From assembly GCF_036417845.1 (NCBI RefSeq), contig NC_089985.1, forward strand, positions 31,764,583 through 31,828,582: DNA of 64,000 bases, read 5' to 3'. The position numbers and the translations under genes were made by a program. Below the pieces are notes generated by a model. It was not told the DNA's origin. It worked only from the letters and a program-made list of their open reading frames with translations, and searched no databases. This document shows positions 21,001-54,480 of this stretch, piece by piece; the stretch's first letter is position 1, and every line of letters starts with the position of its first letter. The stretch is from Apteryx mantelli. Its lineage: Eukaryota > Chordata > Aves > Apterygiformes > Apterygidae.

Positions 21001-23696
21001 CAAAACAGTTTTCTACCGAGTTGGAAGATGTTTCCTTGTCATCTCCACTGCCCATATTTGATCTATCTATCTGGGTAGTGGCTGCTGAATACATTATACA
21101 ACAGCTCGTTCTTGGGCATTTTCTCTTTCTCCATTAGCGCTATTATGACTAACAGATTATCTTAGTGCGTTAGGGTTTAAAACCAAGGTGTGTGTGCCCT
21201 TCTCCCATAGCTTCACCAGTGACAGTGTTGTCCTTGTCTATATGTAGGTATAAGAGAACCAGCCTCTAAATCAGCATGGAGGCAACTGCTTACTAAAGCC
21301 ATTCTCCCTGGACTAAGTTTTTTTCCAGCAGGCTGTCAAACTGGGGCTTGAGCTCAAGAGCAAGAAACCAGAGGAGTTAAGATTTGATGCAGAACAGCAC
21401 GTTTGCACCAGCTCTGTCTTGGGTTATCTTCCATGAGTTAACTACAGTAACTGCATACTCTTATGTGTTCCAGCAAGCGAGAGAACTGTAAGCTGAAGGA
21501 CACCAGCAGCCAGCACCTTACCATCGAGTTCTGCAACTACCCTGCCAGCATGTCCCGCTACATTGATTATCGCTACTGCTCTCTGGAAGAAGCAAGCCAC
21601 AGTGTGGGAGAGGCAAATAAGGTGCCTGTCTGTGAGAAATTTTCGGTAAGTAACATGAATCCCAGCTTCCTACCTGGCTCCATGGGAAGAGCCAAGTGTA
21701 GCCAAAACAGGCAGTGGCAGGAAAGCAGCTGGGAACTTCCATTTGCTTGCTTCATGGTACAAGGAGGGAAGATTTTCAAAGTTGAGGTGACTTCAGAGCT
21801 GAAAAGAAACAGCATGTTCTGCTCTGAAGCAGTGAATTCCACAGGTTCAGGAGAGGCCAAGATTCAAAAAGAGTCTCTAGAGTCCTAAATAGTGGGATGG
21901 TATCAGTTACAGTACCAGTTGCTGTCTTGGAAGGACCAAAAATTCTAAATGAATTTGGCTTGTCATCTAAGCAAGAAAGGCCTCCTCTTTTCTCCCCTGT
22001 ATCTTGATTAGCAATACAAAAATCTTACCTGTCTGCAGCCTCTGGGACTGTAGCAAAGTGTGATCCATGGCCTCTCAAGTCTTGGCACTGCTACAGTGGT
22101 AAACAAGAGCCAGTTGGATCATAACCAGTTTCTGATTATTCAGAGGAAAAAGGAGCTCTTCCCCACATTGCTTGTTAATGCCACAGAACAGTGTAGGTTG
22201 GGGGGATCTCTGGAAGTCTCACATCCAACCTCTAGCTCACAGTTGCTCAGAGCCTTGACTGGTGAGTTTTGAACATCTCCAAAGACGGAGATTACAAAGC
22301 CCTTCCAGGCCCCTGTTCCAGTGCTCAAACACTCATCATAAAAACATTTTCCTTTGTATCTAGTCAGAATTTCCTTTGATTTTTTACCACTTGCCATTTC
22401 CCTGTGCACCTCCCAGAATAGCCTAGCTCCATCTTTTCTATAACCTCTGGTTTAGGTAGCTGCAGACAGCAATTGGATCTCCCCAAACCTCTTATCTTGG
22501 TCTTCTCCAGGTGGAACAAGCCCGCCTTCTTTGGTCTCTCCTCATACATCATGTGTTCCATCTTGACAGCTCTCTGCTGCACCTGCTTTAGTTTGTCAAT
22601 GCCTTTCTTGTGCTGGGGGGACCATAACTGGACATAATGCTGCAGATGCAGCCTCACAAGCCCTAAAAAGAGGGGAATAATCAGTTCCCTTTACCTGCTG
22701 GCTGTGCTTTTGCTAATGCAGCCCACTTTGTTATATGTTCTCCCCTCCAAAACAGCAGAAGTGTTCACTTTTTCTGCTTCAACTTTGCCTGTGAACTAAT
22801 GGTCGATGCCATAGCGAGAGGCATGTATGACCATAAACCTGGAATCTGCTCTAATGAGGAGGGTGGCTACTGACTTCTCTCTTTCTCCCTAGGCCTATGG
22901 ATGGTGCCCAAATGGGGTGAAGTGTCCCCAGTCTCATAATATTGACCTCATAATTGATGAGGATGACAAGCTTTGGGAGGAGAAGCGGAAGAAACGGAAG
23001 CACAAATGGAAACGTCGCAAGAATGTAGAAGGGTCTGCAAAGGAATTTGAACAGGAAAGCTCAGGGAAAGAAATGCAGGTAGCTCAGAATGGGGAGGAGG
23101 GACCACCACGAAAACAGAGCTGTCCCTGTGAGCCAGCAGCTGCTATGGAGCTGGCAGATATCACATGCAACACTGAGGGCAGGCAACTGGAAGAGACTGA
23201 CATGGAACCAGAGGTTAGCTCAGACACCAGCGCACATGCCAAAAGAGAGGAGGATTTGGGGAGCACTGAAGCAACTGCTGCCCCATTAGAAGCCTCCATG
23301 AGCCCTTCTGCCAAGGGAAATGGCTCTGACAGCGACCAAGTGGAAGGGAAGTCAGAGGTACCTGCTGGGGCAGGCTCAGTCAGTCACCCAAACAGCTCTG
23401 AGACTGAAACAGCATCTGCTACAGGAAAGCGAAGGGAATCCCAGGCCCTCCCTTCACAGGGGGGAACCCACCGAGCTGGCTTTGATGCCTTCATGACTGG
23501 CTATATCATGGCTTATGTGTGGATGCTCAAGAAAGGAACAAGCACGGACGCTGGTGCAGGGCCATGGTTGCCAGACTGTCACAATAAACTGTACCTCAGT
23601 GGGAAATCGGTGCCACTTCAAATAGTGAAGAGCTCATTTTCTAAATCTTCCAAAGCTCACAGCCAGAAGATGAAGTTGGCCTGGGCCAGTGGCTAG
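18099..23696 (+). CDS. TOE1: Target of EGR1 protein 1 (TOE1) 3' exonuclease, 547 aa, 7 exons
   Basis: DEDD-family 3'-5' deadenylase of Cajal bodies that trims snRNA 3' ends. Exons: 18099-18209, 18304-18344, 18765-18861, 19117-19275, 19708-19967, 21474-21645, 22893-23696; all GT-AG, phases consistent. Catalytic acidic pair D36/E38 in AVDTELSG (equivalent to human D64/E66); further conserved acidic residues D167 (HNGLID) and D200 (GIYDTKY). A perfect C3H zinc finger C276-x8-C285-x5-C291-x3-H295 spans the exon 6-7 junction. The basic [16 protein letters not shown] is at 311-323, then an acidic low-complexity segment, then the conserved tail [16 protein letters not shown] and [11 protein letters not shown]. 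The N-terminus is shorter than in human (starts [12 protein letters not shown]), while the linker after the NLS is longer. Intron 6 contains a CR1 fragment. Confidence 0.96.
19968..21473 (+). other. TOE1: TOE1 intron 5
   Basis: 1.5-kb intron with no recognised exon, repeat or small RNA. Confidence 0.6.
22180..22670 (-). mobile_element. CR1 LINE 3' fragment in TOE1 intron 6
   Basis: On the minus strand the frame reads [20 protein letters not shown] and later [16 protein letters not shown], the typical C-terminal end of the CR1 ORF2. The CR1 3' noncoding tail follows (TGTAATCTCCGTCTTTGGAG; GAGGTTGGATGTGAGACTTC). It is 5'-truncated and diverged, as most bird CR1 copies are. Confidence 0.88.
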
Positions 23697-23829
23697 AGCT
23701 AGAAGACTCATGGAACTGTTTTGTTTTTTCCCCCCCCTCAAGTGTTGAAGGTCTTGACTTTATTCCATCAAGAATTGACCAGGAGGGAAGCAAATTTCTT
23801 ATTCCTGCTTTTGTTTTAACTTCTGACCA

Positions 23830-23835
23830 ATTAAA
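23830..23835 (+). terminator. TOE1: Probable TOE1 polyA signal ATTAAA
   Basis: ATTAAA 134 nt past the stop codon. No canonical AATAAA lies nearby downstream on this strand (one inside the coding exon at about 23583 is too early). Confidence 0.5.
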
Positions 23836-23839
23836 TTGC

Positions 23840-25220
23840 TCTCAATTGGAGTTCCCCATGGTGTTCCTTAGCAGCATCCTGAGCTGTGAAGGCAGGGTGA
23901 GGCTGGAGAAGAAGGACAAAAAGTGCACTTCTCCAACTGCACCCAGGGCTGCAAACTTAAGTGTTCTGGATCCAAGTGGGTTTTATAAACCAGTCAGGGC
24001 TGTCTTTCTGGAAAAAAAAAAAATACTAGCATGGGATTCAGTTCTTGCAGAAAATGAAAAGGGTAATCCCTTGATAATGTAAGTTAGGAGACAGAGGCCA
24101 GAGCTCCCTACTTAAACTTCTTAGCATGCTAAAGCCACAGCCTCCTCCCAGATTTTGCTTTTATCCTTTCTGTACTATGGCTTTACTACATGCTGCTGCT
24201 GCTGAACCTAGAGGGGTTTAACATAGGACCTCTTCAAAAGCAGCATGCACTAATTGTCAAGATTACCTACAAAAACATGTCTGAAAGCTGCAAGTTGTTA
24301 ACCCACACAACTAGCTTGACTGAAATTGCTATAAACAGTTGCTGCAGGAAAACGTGATGCTTCTGCCACACAACAGAAGAAATCAGGCCAGATCTTCAGG
24401 CAAAGCATACATTTTTGTGAACACTGGCGTCTGCGTTACTGCTTTCAGTCACACCTGGTAGGGTAACTCCCTATAACCCTCACACAATTATTTCCTGTCT
24501 TTTTAAGGAAGTCTAGAAGGTTAAAAAAAAGTGTGGTCAGGAAAAAAAAAAAGGCACTGACTATGGATCAGAGAATTCACTTGGTTTAGAACATCCACTT
24601 GGGAAAGCTATCCCACCTCAAATTCATATTTTACCTTAATCCAGGTTACAACACAGACAAGTCCTTCACTCCTACAGGAGATGGGGGAGGAGAAGGCTGT
24701 GCTGGGCCAGCTACTTCTAGTGCAGGGTAACTGCATGCAGAACCAAGCCAAAGCAGGTCTTCAGACTTCTTCTAAGCAAGGAGAGATGCAGTGGGACTTA
24801 AAGCCAGATGTGGTCCTCTTAAACCCTGGATTCATTTCTTCCTGTATTCCTGCAGCTATTTTGTAGGGCTAAAACAGAGCGCCCACTGTGACAAGCTCCC
24901 TGCAGGCTGAGGGCTATCAAAAGCTGACTTGTCTTTTAGGTCACAAGTTACTGCCTACTCTTCACAGCACTATAAAGCACAGCAGAGAGGAAAAAGTCCT
25001 CAAGTCTCATGGACTCGACAGCGTAACACTTCAGTAAGATGCAGTAGATAAGTAACACACTGAATAAGAATGACAGTTTTCTCTGTTTGTAACTCGGCAC
25101 AGAGTAATGAAGATACTATCCCAACCCCAAACTATTAATGTCATCCATAGCTTAAGTAAGCACTTGAATCAGCTTTTTTAACCTAGAATTGTCCTCTTAA
25201 TCACAAGACTCAGTGCTTGA
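23840..25220. other. TOE1/TESK2 convergent intergenic region
   Basis: AT-rich, with short poly-A runs (24009-24021, 24541-24552). No gene, RNA or repeat family is recognised. Confidence 0.5.
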
Positions 25221-25221
25221 T

Positions 25222-25233
25222 TTTATTTTTATT
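25222..25233 (-). terminator. TESK2: Two tandem AATAAA signals, candidate TESK2 3' end
   Basis: TTTATTTTTATT on the plus strand provides two AATAAA hexamers on the minus strand. Use of this site would give TESK2 a 3' UTR of about 3.9 kb. Other, closer sites cannot be excluded. Confidence 0.4.
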
Positions 25234-27649
25234 TTGAAAGCAAGTTGGGAAAGTTTACAAAACCTGACCAAGAAAAAATTATGAAAATATTTAACTGGAT
25301 TCATCTTTGGTTACTTCTTATTGCAGTTCCAATAAAACATACACCATTTCTACAGCTCAAAAAAAGTCAGAAGGTCAATCAACATAAAAACAAGATGTGC
25401 TTTCTTTACATATTCATAAATATCCACAATATTAGAAAAGTTGTTTTGCAAAGATTTTTTTTCTGGCAGTGTTAACTTACTATTATACACGGGCTACCAA
25501 CTTCCTCCTAAGCCTTTAATTACAAGTTGAGCTATTTACAGTCTGCAAAATATTAAGACGTAAAACTCCTTCATAAATATGAAAATAGATCATCTTGCAA
25601 AGGTCTTTAAACTTAATCAAATATCTGGCTGCCCCTCCTCCCAAAAAAGGTTGTTTTGCATAGAAATGTAGTGACATGCAATATAAACAATAGCATTAAG
25701 TGCAAAGAGGAATTATTCAAGTGTCTTTAGTTGTACTGGCAAAAAATACCAATGTTCTGTTACACATAATACATCAACACCTTTCCAACAAATATAAGTC
25801 TACTAACCCCCTTGTCTTGCAGCACTGCTTTTGAGGGGCAGCAGTTCACATGCATTCTCTTAGTTGCATTTATCCACCTGCAACCACAACAAAAAATAGC
25901 TTATAAGAGACATTTAAATGAATTCAACATAGGAAGTTTTAAAGTGAATTAAAAACATCTTAGATCTCTTCAGGGAACCTAGCAGTGTGTAGAAAGTCTT
26001 TTAAAAGAGCAAGATTTGCTTCTGTAAGAAAGTCAAAAACCATGATAAAACCCATTCACAATAAAACTTTGTCACATCACTATAAAACGAGTTTGCTGAC
26101 CACATGGATCACTGTTCATATTCATGTTCATCAGTAGCTGTCAGAAAATGGCCCCCAGTAGAAAAGCACCCTCAAATGGGCAGAAAACCTAGAAGTATTT
26201 ACTAGATGCAACCTAGATTCAGCTTTATGCAACCTAAGGGATGAGACACAGTGAGTGCCAACTGCATCCAGGCCCTTGGAGACACTGGGCTTTAGCAAGC
26301 ATTTAGCTATTTTTAAGATGGCCTTTTACTCCAGTTTTATACACATGCCTCTTCTCCCATACAGACCAGGAATCCAGGAAAGGGCTGAGCCATTATTCCT
26401 TGGCATTTCCCTTTCTGACACCTCCACCTCAGTGTAAAGAGCTAGAAAAGTTGATAGATGTGCCCTATGCATGTCAGCTGGCTGTGCTTAAAGAGTGGAT
26501 TTTTAAGAAAATAAAAATTTAGCCATGCTGCTTTATAAGAGAGCTGTTTAGGGCAGGGAAATATTTTTTAAGAGAAAGCTGTGCAAGAAAACAAGAACAG
26601 ATGAGGTCACTGTGATGGGTGCCATAGAGGTACCTCAAGCCTGACTGCACAGCTTTGCAGTCAGTGTCAAAGAGATGAGGGCTCAGAGCTTCCAGGGCAA
26701 CAGACTTCACGATAAGGTGTCAGCGCTGACTATTAGGGCTAACGTAAGCCACAGAGCACCCGGAGGCACGTGTGTTTGCTCTGTTGAGGCTACATGCAAC
26801 TGTAGGATGCTGGACAGCTTCCTTGCAATCTGATGATCCGGAAGTAAACTTATTATTGCTTGTTTGTCTGAAGTCACACAATTAAATGCATCTTGTGACA
26901 ACAGAAGCTGGTGCTGATGGTTTCCCTCCTGAAAGGTTACAATTGTAGAAAGAAAAAAAAAGTGCAAGAAAAAAGAAAAAGCAGGCACCAGGCAGACAAG
27001 TAGCTGGCATTTGAGTTCTTCTGACTGGTTTCTTGTCCTCAAGAAAATTGCACGCACACAGCACCAGCCATACAAGCTGCTCTGCACTCTGAAGACACCA
27101 GAACAGCAGACAGGATACACAAGACAGACTACTCTACAGATAGCACCTTTGAGAGGCCGAGAGGTGTGGGCCAAAGAGATAATCTTGGTAAGGATGGACA
27201 TTTTCTCTTTAAAACTGCAAAGAGCTGCCTAACTTGGCAAGGACTGTACTAAGCAATTTAAGGACACTGGGTTTCTCATTTAATTCTTTGCAGCCACTGC
27301 AAAGGGGTAGCACTGCTGCTCAGTTTCAGGCATATTTCAGAAGAGGTCTTGTAACTCCCAAAACAGTTACCTATGCCTCTAGAAAGCTCAGTATCTCAGC
27401 CAAGAAAGAACATTAGGCTTTCTCCATCCTCTTTTATCTGAGATGAGAAAAGAAGGAACAGTCTTGCTTCCATCAGGGCATACTAGCTTACATTTTCCCT
27501 CCTTGCAAGAGTGCAGTAAGAGTGTAACCAGCTACCTGGGGTGAAATTCTGGACTCCAAGCACCCCAGAGCCCATTGCATCACCATCTGTCTGCTCAGCA
27601 GGCATGCAATGCCTATCTCAGTTAGGAATGATAATGTAGATTAAAAAGA

Positions 27650-27681
<32 letters not shown>

Positions 27682-29183
27682 CTAACGAACAAACAATGAC
27701 AGTGGAAAAGGCAGAAAGTTGCACAAATATCATCATACAACAAGTTTTCCTGAAAATTGCAGTAGGACCAGAGCAAGGATCTCTGATGCTGTCTCCAGCA
27801 AGCAGCCATATGTCACTGCTTCTTTCACATATACCTGCTGGTGGAGAGAAAAAAAAAGAAAAAGAATCATGTTCACAGCCATCAGTGACAGGAGAAATCA
27901 AAGACGACAACATCTTTCTGTAGGAGGGGAAAAAATAATTCAGGGAGATAAGTTAATTTTCTTCGGTTTGATGACCCAACCCCCCTTCAAGTCTACTGTC
28001 CTTCCTCCCAAAGCACTCACATGGCTGAAACACTGCCGGCAACTTCAACTGATCAGGGGATTCCTGTCCTCCATCAGTCTGGTTTTATGTAAGGACCCAT
28101 CATTATTGCAGTGGCATCAATGAGATGGGATGTCCTACCAGAGAGGGAGGTGAACATGACCCTTCTAGCTTAGTGATAATGGCCAACTGTGACCTAAATG
28201 TAGTCAATTAAGTATTCTGCAGAAATAGATTGTGGTGTCCATTCAGCTCTTTAGAGAAAAGTGCCCACATCCCCCAAAGAGCTCAGTACAACCATACTTT
28301 CACTGGCAGTTTCCCAAGAAGCCCAGGAATGACAGTGCCTAGAATATGGCTCCCTCTTGTGCCCTGGGCAAATCTTCCTCCACAGCTGGGCTGAGGTACA
28401 TGGAGAGCTGGGCAAGGAAGTGAGCGGTGCTTACTGCATCCTGTTTCCCTGTGCTAACATATTATGCATCAGTGCCCACATCCCATGGGAAAATGAAACA
28501 CCAGGGAACAGATTCTTCTTGTTAATTGGAAAGTACTTGTCATGCGACTGAGCCTGCAGATTGCTACCAGCAGGAGGGGTTTTGTTTTTGCTACTTTTGA
28601 AACAAGAGCTTGTTTGATGCAGCAGCAGTGTTCACAGCCACTCTGGGACCAAAAAGCATTCCTACCTGCTCAACATAGCTCTGAAAGATGTCTATGCCCA
28701 TTTCTAAAACAGAAGCTCTGATTCATGCACGCTGCTTGCAGAATGTTAACGCAAAAGCTGCAGTGGTTTAGAGCAGCTGGTAAGTCAGAGGAGGAGGAAA
28801 AACCTAAGGGTCTCTCTTTCTCACCAACCTGGAGCTTAAGGCCCTGAAACCTTCCATGCCGAAATCCAGGTCAAACTGCTTAACACAGTACCCCAGCTGT
28901 GGGTGCTACTGCTTGGAAGTAACTATGGGGCTTCACACGGACATTCTGGCTGGAGTAGTTCTCCCTCCTAACACAAATCAGGGAAGGGGATAAGCACAAC
29001 TTGGAATAGAGTTAAAAGAATCTGTCTCTCCCAATGCTGTCTGCAGCCTTCTGTTTGACAGCCCATTTCTACAATCTGCTGAGTCTGTTTCAAACATGTG
29101 AGACCCAGCACTATAGAAAAACAGAGTCAAAGTGACTGGGAACAACTGTTCCCCCAAGGACATGTCCTATTTGAGCATTCTCT
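25234..29183 (-). other. TESK2: Putative long TESK2 3' UTR
   Basis: AT-rich sequence with no other coding exon recognised, lying between the TESK2 stop codon and the tandem AATAAA pair. It includes a GA/TC microsatellite at 27649-27681. Assignment to the 3' UTR is inference. Confidence 0.35.
27649..27681. repeat. (GA)n microsatellite
   Basis: Nearly pure GA dinucleotides; (TC)n in the TESK2 transcript sense. Confidence 0.9.
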
Positions 29184-51805
<22,622 letters not shown>

Positions 51806-51903
51806 CTGAAAAGACAAAACAACATTGTAATTAATTTTTTTAACTTATTATCAGGAATGTAAAATTCATTGTGACACAAGAGTCCTTACCTCAGTTACAC
51901 ATT

Positions 51904-51924
51904 AAAAAAAAAAAAAAAAAAAAA
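51904..51924. repeat. Poly-A (21 nt), poly-T in TESK2 sense
   Basis: Homopolymer about 100 nt upstream of the TESK2 acceptor at 51806. No attached SINE or LINE body is recognised. Confidence 0.85.
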
Positions 51925-54284
51925 CTTTTTCTTAAGGGTTAGCCAAGAGGGATGTTTGCAGATCAAGAGAGGCTGAAGATGTGCCCCTTCCTCACCCCTC
52001 CCAATGCATTCATGTTAAAGATGCATATGATAGCCACCACTGCATTAACTATGGTATTCAAATACAGCAGTGACAGACTCTTCAGAAATGATTACAATAC
52101 AATATCACCCTCTCATTTCAGTGTGGAGAAAACAAGGCAAAAAGGATGAAGAGCATGTTCTCAGGCACAATAAGAAGTCAAAGAGAAGGCTGAGTATCAG
52201 GCCTAGGGCATGGAGCCTGATCAAGGCTCCAGATACCACTTTCCTAAATTACAACAGCATCAAAGAAAAATATTACAATATATTATTGTAAATTATTCTT
52301 TTTCACTACTGTATCTAGAAGTCCCAGTCAGCAATCTGTTTCCCACTGTGTTCAGTACTACACCAACTCCATCAAATGGTAGCCTTCATGAGAAGTAGCT
52401 TACATTAAACGTAAAATTGAGAAGCAGCTACAAGAAACAGTGAAACAAAGCAGCAACCAAACGATCCTAAGTAACATAACTTGAGGTTAAGACACAGCAG
52501 CTCCACTGCTTCTCAAAAAAAATCATTACAACAATATTGGGCTTACTCTTTGTGTATAGACCACAATAGCAACTACGCTGTATTTGAGTAGCTTCTTATT
52601 TCACTCCCAGCCCCAGGTCCTTCATAAGCCACAATGCAAAAGAACTAGTCCGCTCCAGAAGGGAAACGTGGCTGAGGTAGACAGGATAATTTGCTCCCAA
52701 GCCTGGTCCAAGTAGGTAAGACTGAGGCAGGCTGCACCAACTTTGACGCCCTGCACAAGACAATTCTCTAACACTCTTTCAAGAGGCTTTGTGCTTTCCT
52801 GTGCCATTCACCAGGACAAAACATGTTAAAATAAAAACTGTAAATGCAGGTATTGTTATTTCAGAAACTTTGAACTCAGTTGTATCTTGCAGAGTTTTGT
52901 GTCTCAGGGGCACAAGGGAAAGGTGAACCACATGCCATGCAGTGTGGGTGTAGCCAGTCTCTTCAGACCATGCTAGCCAGGAAAGGGTGCAGAGGCTGGT
53001 ACAAGCAGCCTGGGAGCCAGGGCTCACCTCCTGGATGGTCTACAAAGACAGCTTCATCCTTACAGTCAGATCCTGTCTCTTTCTGAGCTCAGCAGTTAAT
53101 TTTGAAAACTTTTTTCAGCAGATATGCAAGTTTCACAGGTAACTAGTTAACAGAGCTAAGCATTTGGGGTAGATTATGCACAAAATTTTAACTGTCACAA
53201 AGCTTACCAGGAGGGGGCATCACAAAGTAGCGTGGGGCTCTACAACTTTCCTTGGCTACCCTGTACATCCCTTGGGAACTGGGCTCATCCAAGCCTAGGC
53301 ATAGCAAAACATTTTAGAGGTAGTCCAGAATGTGATCTCTCTCTCCTCCCTCGGAGAAGATTAGTCAACCACTTTCATTGCCCTTGCTGGACCAGTCGGG
53401 AAATACACGTGCAGCACGTGGAGACAGAGAGCACAAAGCGTTCTCTCCCTCAGCATTTGCTTTTCTCCTTTTATATATGAACCTTTGGCCTGATCACAGT
53501 GTGCTCTCCGTCTGTCTTTTGTACTTGAGCAACAATCAAGGCAAAGGGTGAGACGAAAAGTTACTCCCTTGCACTCAAGTGTTCTTCAAAGACGACTCAC
53601 AATTAGCTCCAGTCCGGGTCACCTTGAAAGCCAGTATCAACTACCTTCTCATACCAAATGAAGCAATCTCGTACAAGGAGTTTGGGTCTACAAAAATCTC
53701 CAATATTTATCAATTTCTTGTGACCACTTGAAGACATTCTTTCATATTTTTTGCATTAGACATTAACAGTGGAGAACGAGTGCAACGGTATACAGGAAAG
53801 GATTTCAAAACAAGGCACAGAGAAAGAGAATGCTTCCTCATTGTACTGGCCACTTCTAAACCAAATAGGCAAAAAGTACTTGTATTTTACATTTAGACAA
53901 GGAAAACTCTTGAACTCTAGAGAGTAATCTGACTGACATTTTAAAACACAGTGTCCTGTTTTTAAATAGTGTCATTTTCTATCAAACTATTTTCTTCTGT
54001 GCTAAAGTCAAGATAGTTTAACTACTCAGAAGTTTGTGCTTAGTGCATATAATTTTGCAAAATAAAACGGCTAATAGCCTCTTGCCAAAAATCAAGTTAA
54101 ATAAGATTTAACAAACTAGTGATAAATGCTAAAATGCTTAGGACTGCTATATGCCAAGGCACTGCAGTTTGAGGGGGTATTGATTGGTTGCTCACACCAC
54201 TAGAAACTAGAAATTACAGGTTGGTTCAAGCCAGAGATCCAAAACAACCTAGCTCTGACTCTAGGTGTTTGTGTGTCAGAAGAG

Positions 54285-54480
54285 TGGAGCAGCTCTGGAA
54301 CAGGTTACTGGGAGGCTACGCAATCTCCATCCTTGGAGGTTTTCAAGACTCAGCTAAAGGGCCGCAGCCAATCTCACTTAATGTTGGCATCAATGCTACT
54401 TTGAGCTTTTCCAACTTTGATCTTTCTTTCTCTTTGCTTTTGTTTGAACCCCTAAGGGAGCTAGATGACCTTATAGAGAG
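54285..54480 (+). mobile_element. CR1 LINE 3' fragment
   Basis: The plus strand reads GAGCAGCTCTGGAACAGG, then CAATCTCCATCCTTGGAGG, TTTTCAAGACTCAGCTAAAG and, near the end, GGGAGCTAGATGACCTTA. This is the ordered motif set of the CR1 3' untranslated region. Diverged, strongly 5'-truncated, with insertions between blocks. Confidence 0.8.

Noticed and set aside
21646-21888. Open reading from TOE1 exon 6 into the intron (81 codons)
   Set aside because: A consensus GTAAGT donor at 21646 and in-phase exon 7 completing the zinc finger show it is intron.
23581-23586. AATAAA in TOE1
   Set aside because: Lies inside the conserved final coding exon ([10 protein letters not shown]), so it is not the transcript end.
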